From Pseudotabrizicola formosa (GTDB taxonomy: Bacteria > Pseudomonadota > Alphaproteobacteria > Rhodobacterales > Rhodobacteraceae): a stretch of DNA of 64,000 nucleotides. The stretch covers positions 1,426,001-1,490,000 of the forward strand of contig NZ_PJOM01000002.1 in assembly GCF_002900965.1 (NCBI RefSeq). The letters are read 5' to 3'. Each line of letters opens with the position of its first letter. The first letter of the stretch is position 1. Shown one piece after another: positions 17,351-24,592 of this stretch. The notes beneath the pieces are model-generated. The model saw only the letters and a program-made list of their open reading frames with translations, did not search any database and was not told the DNA's origin. The position numbers were made by a program, and so were the translations under genes.

Positions 17351-18109
17351 ATGCAGAAGGTCATTCTGTGTATGAAGTGGGGCACGCTTTATGGCCCGGA
17401 ATACGTGAATGTCCTGCACAATGCCGCGCGGCGGTTGACTACGGGCGATCTGCGCTTTGTCTGCCTTAGAGATGACGGCAGCGGGCTTGATGATCGTATT
17501 GAGATTTTCCCAATTCCCGATATCGGGCTGAAACCCGTGCATTGGACGCGCGGATGCTGGCCCAAAATTGCACTGTTTCTCGACGATCTTTATGGCTTGC
17601 AGGGCCGCGCGCTGTTTATCGACCTCGACATGGTTCTTTTGCATGATCTTGACGGCTTTTTTGACCATGGCGAGGGCCTGGTGATGCTTGATTCAGGTCC
17701 ATGGCGGTATCGTGACGGCGTGCCACGTCCAATGTCATCGATTTTCGGATTTGATCTGGGAACGATGGGCTACATGGTCGACAAATTGCGTGGCGATCGG
17801 GATGCTCTTGTGGCGCGCTACGATATTGAACAAGACTTCATCAAGGGGGAGGCGCGGGCAATCCGCTTCTGGCCCCAGTCCTGGGTACGCAGTTTCAAGT
17901 ACCACCAGCGTCAGCCGTTGATCCTGGATCGTTTCCTTGAGCCCAAAGTCCCCGCCCCCGAAACGCGGGTCTTGTGTTTTCACGGTCGTCCCCGCCCAAT
18001 CGACCTTATCCGCCCGCCTGCCGGAAACTGGGATGTGCCGCCCCACTTTGGGCGCGGACAGGTGCCTTGGATGGTTGAGTATTGGACAGCAAACGGCGGA
18101 AGGGTCTGA
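17351..18109 (+). CDS. GT-A glycosyltransferase-like protein
   Basis: 252 residues with FIDLDMVLLHDL (DLD at 91-93), the DxD motif of GT8-like enzymes, and a WxxRxCWPKIALF stretch before it. It is similar in layout to the protein at 11911-12804 and is probably a paralogue. It is the first of three plus-strand glycosyltransferase genes; the next ATG is 5 bp after its stop. It begins with a local codon choice somewhat less GC-rich than neighbouring housekeeping genes (TTTT, AAAT runs), a weak hint of acquisition. The donor and acceptor are unknown. Confidence 0.72.
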   Translation: MQKVILCMKWGTLYGPEYVNVLHNAARRLTTGDLRFVCLRDDGSGLDDRIEIFPIPDIGLKPVHWTRGCWPKIALFLDDLYGLQGRALFIDLDMVLLHDLDGFFDHGEGLVMLDSGPWRYRDGVPRPMSSIFGFDLGTMGYMVDKLRGDRDALVARYDIEQDFIKGEARAIRFWPQSWVRSFKYHQRQPLILDRFLEPKVPAPETRVLCFHGRPRPIDLIRPPAGNWDVPPHFGRGQVPWMVEYWTANGGRV

Positions 18110-18113
18110 ACAT

Positions 18114-18923
18114 ATGCCACGTATTATCGTTTCCATGACGGCAGTTCCGCCGCGTTTCCCCTATCTTGCCGAGGTTCTGAACGGGTTTCTAAGGCAAACA
18201 CTGAAGCCAGAGCAGATTTTTCTGAATATTCCCTATGAATACAGGCGCGACAGCTTCAATCCGGCAGTGCCGCCATCCGTCCCCGCGGGGATCACCGTGA
18301 ACCGGGTGGACAGGGATTTCGGACCCGCAACCAAAGTTCTGCCGACCGTGCAAAAGTACCGCGACGAGGATGTGCTGATCTTCTTTGGTGACGACGACAA
18401 GATTTATGATCCGCACACGCTGGAGCGCTTTGCTGCCGCCGCCGAAAAGCGCCCGGAGTGCTGCATCGTCGAGGAAGGCAGCGACATTTACGAATGCACG
18501 GATGTGCCCTTTCAAGGCGCGCTCCTGCCGCGCTATGACCGGCGCCGGAAAGACATGCTTTACCGGTTGAAGCGGGCCGCCAGTCTGGGAAACTGGAAAT
18601 CCCGCAAGGCCACATCCAGCGGCTACACCGATATTCTGGAAGGCTGGGGCGGTGTCATGGTGCGGCCAAGGTTTTTCGGCGATGCGGTCTTCGACATTCC
18701 CGACCCGTTGTGGATGGTGGATGACATCTGGCTGTCCGGCCATCTTACCGCCCGGGGTGTGCCGATCTGGCTCGAGTTCGGGGGGCCGCGCGTGCGCGGC
18801 TCTCGCAACGAGGTCAGGCGTGTCGCCTTGCACACCCAGATTGTCGACGGCATGGACCGCATCGCGTTGAACACGGCCTGTGTCCGGTATTATCAGGACA
18901 CCTTCGGCATCTGGCGTCCCTGA
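18114..18923 (+). CDS. putative GT-A glycosyltransferase
   Basis: 269 residues from ATG 18114 (a longer in-frame opening overlaps the previous gene and is rejected). IIVSMTAVPPRFPYLAEVL at the start and FFGDDDKIYDP (DDD at 93-95) look like a GT-A Rossmann half with a metal-binding DxD. A second acidic patch, WMVDDIWLSGHL, sits where GT2-like enzymes have their catalytic Asp. The family is not one I can name precisely. It follows its neighbour with a 4-bp gap and probably acts in the same glycan pathway. Confidence 0.65.
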   Translation: MPRIIVSMTAVPPRFPYLAEVLNGFLRQTLKPEQIFLNIPYEYRRDSFNPAVPPSVPAGITVNRVDRDFGPATKVLPTVQKYRDEDVLIFFGDDDKIYDPHTLERFAAAAEKRPECCIVEEGSDIYECTDVPFQGALLPRYDRRRKDMLYRLKRAASLGNWKSRKATSSGYTDILEGWGGVMVRPRFFGDAVFDIPDPLWMVDDIWLSGHLTARGVPIWLEFGGPRVRGSRNEVRRVALHTQIVDGMDRIALNTACVRYYQDTFGIWRP

Positions 18924-18963
18924 CGTCCGGATCCCGTCGGATATAGGATTTGCAAGGCTGACC

Positions 18964-19716
18964 ATGACGACCGTACCTGTTGCCCGAATTATCAACCTCG
19001 ACCGGAGTGTGGACCGTCTGACCACGATCACGGCCAAGCTCGACTCGCAAGGGATTGACTGGCAACGCCACCCGGCCATTGCCCCCGCCTCGCCAGAGGC
19101 AGCGCATGCCCATCCGCTCTACCGCCCCCAGAGGATGCGCGCCCTGTTCGGCCGCGACATGAGCCGGGGAGAAATCGGCTGCTTTCTGAGCCATATGGCG
19201 GTGATGGAAGCTGCCTTGCAAGAGGGCGCTGCCCTGGCGCTCGTGCTGGAAGATGATGCCACGCCGCAGACCACAAAGCTGCGCGAGACGCTGGCCACCC
19301 TATCCGACTGGCTTTGCCAGACGGGGCAAGCACGGGTGGATTGGGTCCATCTTTCCCGCCCGCTTGGAAAATGGGGGCGCCCCCTTGCCACGGTCGGGGA
19401 TATCCAGGTGCGCCGGGCCTACCGCCCGCCCCTGATCGGCAGTGCAAATCTGTGGACGCGCAAGGGCATGCAGGATTTTCTGCACCATGTGGCGCGATAC
19501 GGGATGGATCGTCCGGCGGATGATGCGATGCGGGCCTGCTTTTGTCGGTCTGGCCGTGGGGCGGTCCTGGAGCAGCCGCTTTTCGGTGAGGAAGGCTCTG
19601 TCTCGACCATCGACCCGCAGAACGAACGCACGTCAGGGGCAAACAAGCTGGTCCGGATGCGGCGCAAGGGTCCGGACTATGCCTGGGCCACGCTCAATCT
19701 TCTGCGCAAAACCTAG
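18964..19716 (+). CDS. glycosyltransferase family 25 (LPS-type)
   Basis: 250 residues from ATG 18964. INLDRSVDRLTTI at the N-terminus, EIGCFLSHMAVME and the VLEDDA motif (acidic residues at about 96-98) are the hallmarks of GT25, the LOS/LPS beta-galactosyltransferase (Lex/LgtB-like) family. These cytoplasmic enzymes extend LOS outer-core chains, often just before sialylation. It is convergent with a second GT25 gene; their stop codons overlap by 4 bp. A LOS-type role fits the neuABC genes nearby. Confidence 0.85.
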   Translation: MTTVPVARIINLDRSVDRLTTITAKLDSQGIDWQRHPAIAPASPEAAHAHPLYRPQRMRALFGRDMSRGEIGCFLSHMAVMEAALQEGAALALVLEDDATPQTTKLRETLATLSDWLCQTGQARVDWVHLSRPLGKWGRPLATVGDIQVRRAYRPPLIGSANLWTRKGMQDFLHHVARYGMDRPADDAMRACFCRSGRGAVLEQPLFGEEGSVSTIDPQNERTSGANKLVRMRRKGPDYAWATLNLLRKT

Positions 19717-20477
19717 GGTTTTGCCCTGAACACACCTCTGCGCAGTTCGGCAGACAGGCGGTGCAGATAATTGCCGGCCCGCATCTTGTAGTTGCCCAAC
19801 CGCCTGTGGCGCGGCGGTTTGACCGCCTCGGCAAAGTTAAGCCCGTTGATGGTGCTGACGCCGCCATCATCCACATGGCTTGGAAAGGGTTCCAGGCCAA
19901 CAAGGCGGAAATCATAGTGCCACCAGCGCGTCGCCTCGTAATCTATCGGCAAGCGAATCGGCAACAGCCGTGGCAACAGCCGCGCCGCCAGATCGCGGGT
20001 GATCAGATAGGCCCCGAAGCCTGTCGCGGGGCCCAGATAGGCGTTCAGCTGCCAGTCCTGCACCCTGCCCCGCCGCACAGGCACCTTGGCGCGGATGCAG
20101 TTCAGTTTCAGCATGTCCCACTGATCCCTGACCGTCAGTGCCGCAGATACGGCCGGAAGAAAGTCATCGTGAAACACCACGTCATCTTCCAGAACCATGC
20201 CGACTTCCGCGCCCGAGTCGACGAGGCGTTGCCAGACCTCTAGGTGCGACAGATAGCAGCCCAGCTCTGCTGCCAGGGGCGGGCGCCCCATCAGGGCGGC
20301 AAAGCGTGTGGCATCCGCCATGGGCGCAATGCGTGCGGCCTCTGCCTTGCCATCGACTGCGGCAACGCGGGTGACGGTCAGGCCCATGCGGTCAAACTGC
20401 GCCTCCATCCGGGCGCGTCGTTCGGTGGCCCGGTCGAGATTTATCATCCAGATCGGCAGGCTCAGGCCAGCCGTCAC
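19713..20477 (-). CDS. glycosyltransferase family 25 (LPS-type), second copy
   Basis: 254 residues from a GTG that overlaps the neuB stop by 4 bp (GTGA) and has a GGGGGA Shine-Dalgarno. A GTG 15 bp earlier is possible. GT25 features are WMINLDRATERR, ELGCYLSHLEVW (about 71-82) and VLEDDVVF (about 95-102). It diverges strongly from the neighbouring GT25, so it is not a recent duplicate. Translational coupling to neuB ties it to nonulosonic-acid synthesis. It probably builds the acceptor chain, but linkage and sugar are unknown. Confidence 0.85.
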   Translation of the reverse strand: MTAGLSLPIWMINLDRATERRARMEAQFDRMGLTVTRVAAVDGKAEAARIAPMADATRFAALMGRPPLAAELGCYLSHLEVWQRLVDSGAEVGMVLEDDVVFHDDFLPAVSAALTVRDQWDMLKLNCIRAKVPVRRGRVQDWQLNAYLGPATGFGAYLITRDLAARLLPRLLPIRLPIDYEATRWWHYDFRLVGLEPFPSHVDDGGVSTINGLNFAEAVKPPRHRRLGNYKMRAGNYLHRLSAELRRGVFRAKP

Positions 20478-21502
20478 CCCAGATCCCCCCACTTCAGCTG
20501 GGTGTTTCGCGTGACCGCGCGGGTCAGGCGTTTGCCCACCACCTTGTCGAAGTCATAGCCCGCAATCTCTCCCGATCCGGGGCGACGCGCCCAGATGTCG
20601 GACTCGGCGATCACATGACCTGCAGGCAGGTCGCGGTCGGCCACCACCGAAGCGCGGGCAAAGCGGTAGACCGGTTCTTCCGCCTCGGTCCGCTGCTTGG
20701 GGTTGTTGGCGGCGATCCAGATTTCGCGCGAGCGGTCGATCAGGTGGCGCAGTTCCGACGGGTCCATCGAGTTGATGATATCCGGCCCCTTGCGATAGCG
20801 GGTATCGGTGTAGTGACGTTCCAGAATGCACGCCCCCAGTGCGACAGAGGCAAGCGCCATTTCCGGGCCGATGGAATGGTCGGAAAAGCCCACCACCGCC
20901 TTGGGGAAGGCATTTTTCAGATCGGTCACCCCGCGCAGAGAGACGATTTCGGGCGGGCTGGGATAGAGGTTGGTGCATTCCAGCAGCGCATACTCCACCC
21001 CCGCCGCATCCAGAATGGCCACCGATGCCCGAATGGTCTCGATGGTCTGCATGCCAGTGGACAGGATCACCGGCTTGCCCTTGCGCGCGATGTGGCGGAT
21101 CAGCGGCAGATTATCCGCCTCGCCCGAGCCGATCTTGTAGGCCGGCACATCGAGCGTTTCCAGAAAATCAGCCGCCGCGCGCGAAAACGGGGTGGAAATC
21201 CAGATCATCCCCAGGCTTTCGGTGTAGCGCTTCAGCTCGGCCTCTTCGTCCAGCGACAGCGCGCAGGCCTCCATCACATGCCAGATCGACACATCGGCAT
21301 TGGGCGGAAAGATCGCCTTTGCCTCATCCGTCATTTCATCTGCAAGAATGTGGGTCTGATGCTTGATCATCTCGCAGCCGGCACCGGCGGCGAGGCGCAC
21401 CATTTCTTTGGCGACCGTCAGACTGCCGCCGTGATTGATGCCGATTTCGGCGATGACAAGCGGGGGGTGGCCGGGGCCGATCTCACGGGTGCCGATCTTC
21501 AT
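20474..21502 (-). CDS. neuB: N-acetylneuraminate synthase-type nonulosonic acid synthase
   Basis: 342 residues: a TIM-barrel NeuB domain (about 1-275) plus a C-terminal SAF/antifreeze-like domain (about 285-342, VADRDLPAGHVIAESDIWARRPG). It condenses phosphoenolpyruvate with ManNAc or an analogue to give a nine-carbon nonulosonic acid. Motifs IAEIGINHGGS, IKHQTHI (47-52), YKIGSGE, GFSDHS and LERHYTD are present. The KHQTH version, rather than KFQT, resembles the synthase of LOS-sialylating Campylobacter as I recall it. That leans towards Neu5Ac, but substrate specificity is inference. Confidence 0.92.
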   Translation of the reverse strand: MKIGTREIGPGHPPLVIAEIGINHGGSLTVAKEMVRLAAGAGCEMIKHQTHILADEMTDEAKAIFPPNADVSIWHVMEACALSLDEEAELKRYTESLGMIWISTPFSRAAADFLETLDVPAYKIGSGEADNLPLIRHIARKGKPVILSTGMQTIETIRASVAILDAAGVEYALLECTNLYPSPPEIVSLRGVTDLKNAFPKAVVGFSDHSIGPEMALASVALGACILERHYTDTRYRKGPDIINSMDPSELRHLIDRSREIWIAANNPKQRTEAEEPVYRFARASVVADRDLPAGHVIAESDIWARRPGSGEIAGYDFDKVVGKRLTRAVTRNTQLKWGDLG

Positions 21503-21562
21503 GGGAACCGTCCTTGCATTGGTTTGCCCTGATCTACCGCCCGCGCGGGCGCAAGGGAAGCC

Positions 21563-22678
21563 CTATGCCCGCAACCGCTGGGCCAGACGGGCGATCCTTG
21601 CCTGCACCTCGGGCCTGACCGGCCCCTCGCGCGGCGGGTCGAGAAGCGTGCTGAGCAGATGCGGCGCAGGGGGCGGACGGCCCCCGCCACCCCAGGTCAG
21701 CGCGCGCAAGACCTGCTGCGCCGGATCAGGCAGCCGGTCAGGGATATCGGCACCCGCCAGCGTGGCCCAAAGTGCCGACCAGCACCGCCCCACGCTCCAG
21801 GGGTTATAGCCACCCCCGCCCAGCAGCAGAAAGCGCGGGGCCATGGGCAACAAGGCGCGCAGCACCTCGACATAGGCGCGGTTCGACCAAGACAGCCGCG
21901 ACAGCGGGTCTTCATCCAGCGAATCCGCCCCGGCCTGCAGCACAATGACATCGGGGCGATGCGCCTGCACAAAAGGCAGGATCACCGCCTCAAGCGCCGC
22001 CCGCATTTCGGTGTCATTGGCCTCGCGCGGCAAGGGCAGGTTGACGCAATTGCCCCCGCCGTCATCCTCCAATGCCCCGGTAAAGGGCCAGCGCCCCTCT
22101 TCATGGGTAGAGATCAGCAGGGTTTCAGGATCACCCGCAAAGCCGTGTTGCACCCCGTCACAATGATGGGCGTCAATGTCGATATAAGCCACGCGCGACA
22201 TGCCCGCGCCGCGCAGGACCAGTATCGCCAGCACCGGATCGTTCAGATAACAAAAGCCGTTGGCACGGTCGGGCAGGCCGTGATGGGTGCCGCCCCCGGG
22301 TACATGCACAGCCCTTGTGCCGGTGGCCAGCAACTCTGCCGCCAGCATAACCCCGCCTGCCCCGGTGGCGGGGCGGGAATACATCTGGCCAAACACCGGG
22401 TTCGACAGGGTGCCCAGATGATACTGCGACCGTATGGCATCGGTCACCCTGCCCTCCGTCTCGGCCCTCTGCAACGCCTCTACATAGCCGGGGCTGTGCC
22501 AGCGGGTCAGCGCTGCCGGCTTGGCGCGCGGGCTGGTGCGATAGAGGGACGCTGGCAGCCAGCCCATGGCGCGGCACAGATCCATCACCGTAGACACGCG
22601 CGGCACGCGCAACGGATGGGACGGCCCATAGGACGACCCACGATAGACCTCTGATCCGATGAACAGCGGCACGCTCAC
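21563..22678 (-). CDS. histone deacetylase-family protein (AcuC-like)
   Basis: 371 residues of the arginase/deacetylase fold. Zinc and catalytic motifs are GGGTHHG (HH at 132-133), DIDAHHCDGVQ (zinc ligands Asp169 and His171), QAGADSLDEDPLS (third zinc ligand Asp) and GGGGYNPWSVGRCW. Bacterial members deacetylate acetyl-lysine proteins (AcuC on acetyl-CoA synthetase) or polyamines. The full set of catalytic residues suggests activity. The ATG overlaps the upstream peroxidase gene stop by 4 bp. Nothing in the neighbourhood points to acetoin metabolism. Confidence 0.88.
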   Translation of the reverse strand: MSVPLFIGSEVYRGSSYGPSHPLRVPRVSTVMDLCRAMGWLPASLYRTSPRAKPAALTRWHSPGYVEALQRAETEGRVTDAIRSQYHLGTLSNPVFGQMYSRPATGAGGVMLAAELLATGTRAVHVPGGGTHHGLPDRANGFCYLNDPVLAILVLRGAGMSRVAYIDIDAHHCDGVQHGFAGDPETLLISTHEEGRWPFTGALEDDGGGNCVNLPLPREANDTEMRAALEAVILPFVQAHRPDVIVLQAGADSLDEDPLSRLSWSNRAYVEVLRALLPMAPRFLLLGGGGYNPWSVGRCWSALWATLAGADIPDRLPDPAQQVLRALTWGGGGRPPPAPHLLSTLLDPPREGPVRPEVQARIARLAQRLRA

Positions 22679-23226
22679 CGCAACAGGGGCTCGATCCGCC
22701 CGAGGATGGCCGTCGAAGTTGGCTTGACCGAAGCCCCCCAGGTGCCCAGAACCTCTCCGCCCGGGCCGATCAGCACCTTGTTGAAATTCCAGCGCGGGGT
22801 GAACCCGTGTTCAGCCGCCAGCCAACGGTAGAAGGCATGTGCCTTTGCCCCCCGGACAGGGGTGATATCGGTCATCGGCAAGGTCAGATCAAAGCGCAGC
22901 GCACAAAAGTCCTTGACCGCCTGCGCATCGGCAAGTTCCTGATTGAAATCATCAGAAGGCACCGCCAGCACCCGCAGGCCCCGCGCGTTGTAGCGGTCGT
23001 GCAGCGCTTGCAGATCATCGAATTGCCCGGCGAACCCGCAAAGCGAGGCCGTGTTCACCACCAGCACCGGACCTCCGCGCCAGGCATCCAACTCGATCCG
23101 ACCGCCGTCAATCGAGTCAAAAGAAAATCCCTGCGCGGTGGCATCCGCTGCCGCCAACGATCGCAGGGGCCAGAAGCCAAGCCCCGTGGCAGCCAAGACC
23201 TGGCCCAGAAACACCCGCCGCCGCAT
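22675..23226 (-). CDS. exported glutathione peroxidase-family protein
   Basis: 183 residues with an N-terminal signal (MRRRVFLGQVLAATGLGFWP, Sec or Tat-like with RRR) and a GPx thioredoxin fold. The peroxidatic Cys is at about 63 in NTASLCGF (usually NVASKCG). The RWNFNKVLI motif carries the catalytic Trp and Asn. The usual FPCNQF segment is replaced by VPSDDFNQEL. It would reduce hydroperoxides in the periplasm with a thiol donor. It is translationally coupled to the AcuC-like gene downstream. Confidence 0.85.
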   Translation of the reverse strand: MRRRVFLGQVLAATGLGFWPLRSLAAADATAQGFSFDSIDGGRIELDAWRGGPVLVVNTASLCGFAGQFDDLQALHDRYNARGLRVLAVPSDDFNQELADAQAVKDFCALRFDLTLPMTDITPVRGAKAHAFYRWLAAEHGFTPRWNFNKVLIGPGGEVLGTWGASVKPTSTAILGRIEPLLR

Positions 23227-23383
23227 GCCATTCCCCCGATTATCTTAACCTGATGGTAGGCCCGACTGAGAGAAGATCAAAGCGCGGGTGTCGAATTTGC
23301 GGTGCAGCACGTACTTTTTTCAATCACAGGGGTGACAAATTTCTGACAAAGGTCCCATATATGACATTCACATGGCACCTTTC

Positions 23384-23398
23384 GACCATCAGATGGTC
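23384..23398. promoter_or_regulatory. perfect 7-1-7 palindrome upstream of Nudix gene
   Basis: GACCATC-A-GATGGTC is a perfect inverted repeat in the 264-bp gap between the divergent GPx and Nudix genes, about 93 bp upstream of the Nudix ATG. It is suited to a dimeric repressor or activator. The gap also contains AT-rich stretches (ACTTTTTTCAATC, CATATATG) that could hold promoters, but no -35/-10 pair is clear. Confidence 0.4.
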
Positions 23399-23490
23399 AT
23401 GAAGAGCAAAGGCTTGTGCCCGCACCGGCCAGTTTGGGCGATGTCAGGCGACCGCAGCCATCCGTCGAGCAGAACAAAGAAAAAGACGAT

Positions 23491-23988
23491 ATGAAACAAT
23501 CCACTTCGGCTCAATTCACCACAGCTCTGTCTGACAGCGACGCGACGCAAAACGCTGCCCTGTGCTGGCGGATGCATCGGGGCCGGGTGCAGGTGTTGCT
23601 GATCACCAGCCGCGACACCGGGCGCTGGATCATGCCCAAGGGCTGGCCGATGGCGGGCAAGACCGATGCTGAAACCGCTGTTACCGAGGCTTGGGAGGAA
23701 GCGGGAGTGCAGGGTGAGGTTGATGCCGCGGCGCCGCTTGGGGTCTATCGCTATGACAAGCTGCGCCTGCCGGACGTGGCGATTCCCTGCGTGGTCAGCG
23801 TCTTTGCCCTGCGTGTGGCAAAGCTTGCCGACAAATTCCCTGAACGCAAACAGCGGCGGCGCAAATGGTTCGATGCCCAGAAAGCCGCGCGCAAGGTGGC
23901 CGAACCTGATCTGCGCGGGCTGCTGGCGCGGCTGTCCAGCAAGGGGCAAAAACTGGTTTGTGCAACCGGCACCAAAAAGCACGCTTGA
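23491..23988 (+). CDS. Nudix hydrolase (DIPP/Ap4A-like)
   Basis: 165 residues from ATG 23491. The Nudix box is complete and canonical: GWPMAGKTDAETAVTEAWEEAGV with WIMPKGWPM before it. That pattern is typical of the diphosphoinositol-polyphosphate/diadenosine-polyphosphate hydrolase branch. It would cleave a nucleoside-diphosphate-linked or polyphosphorylated substrate using Mg2+. The C-terminal stretch is Lys/Arg-rich. It is a single gene followed 60 bp later by the DUF1178 gene on the same strand. Confidence 0.87.
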   Translation: MKQSTSAQFTTALSDSDATQNAALCWRMHRGRVQVLLITSRDTGRWIMPKGWPMAGKTDAETAVTEAWEEAGVQGEVDAAAPLGVYRYDKLRLPDVAIPCVVSVFALRVAKLADKFPERKQRRRKWFDAQKAARKVAEPDLRGLLARLSSKGQKLVCATGTKKHA

Positions 23989-24048
23989 ATTCGCGCAGCG
24001 GATTGTTAGCTGTGGCGCGGGATATGCAACCCTTGCTCTGGTCCGGTT

Positions 24049-24489
24049 ATGATCCGTTACAGCCTGAAATGTATCAATTCCCATGAGTTTGACAGCTGGT
24101 TCCAGTCAGCCGCGGCTTACGAGTCCTTGCAGGGTGCCGGACATGTGACCTGTGCCATCTGCGGTGCGGCGGATGTGGAAAAGCTGTTGATGGCTCCCGC
24201 CGTGCGCCCTGCGCGCAGCGCGGCCGCTGCCGCCGCTCAACCCGCCACATCTCTGGCCCCGCCAAAGACCGAGGTTGAACAGGCGATTGCCGCCCTGCGG
24301 GCGCAGGTCGAGGCCAATTCCGAGTATGTTGGCCTGAACTTCGCCGCTGAAGCCCGCAAGATGCACGACGGGCTGAGCCCCGAACGCGCCATCTATGGCG
24401 AGGCAAAGCCCGAAGAGGCGAAAAAGCTGATCGAAGACGGCGTACCGGTGACGCCACTGCCGTTCCTGCCCCGACGCAAGGCCAACTGA
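24049..24489 (+). CDS. DUF1178 family protein
   Basis: 146 residues. The N-terminus MIRYSLKCINSHEFDSWFQS followed by CAICG forms a small zinc-ribbon-like unit with Cys8 and the CxxC at about 36-39. The C-terminal helix EYVGLNFAAEARKMHDG and the conserved GEAKPEEAKKLIEDGVPVTPLP are the DUF1178 signature. Function is unknown; it is widespread in alphaproteobacteria. It is convergent with tex. Confidence 0.88.
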   Translation: MIRYSLKCINSHEFDSWFQSAAAYESLQGAGHVTCAICGAADVEKLLMAPAVRPARSAAAAAAQPATSLAPPKTEVEQAIAALRAQVEANSEYVGLNFAAEARKMHDGLSPERAIYGEAKPEEAKKLIEDGVPVTPLPFLPRRKAN

Positions 24490-24509
24490 CCGGCGCGCCC
24501 TGCCCGGCT

Positions 24510-24536
24510 GTCAGACGCCTGCCACGGGCGTCTGAC
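24510..24536. terminator. bidirectional hairpin between DUF1178 gene and tex
   Basis: Perfect 10-bp stem GTCAGACGCC / GGCGTCTGAC with a 7-nt loop, in the 103-bp space between two convergent genes. There is no clear T-run on either side, so termination strength is uncertain, but the position fits a shared terminator. Confidence 0.5.
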
Positions 24537-24592
24537 AAACAGGTGCAATCAAAGCCTGTGCTTAGAGATTGCACCTTGTCCAAATACGCATC

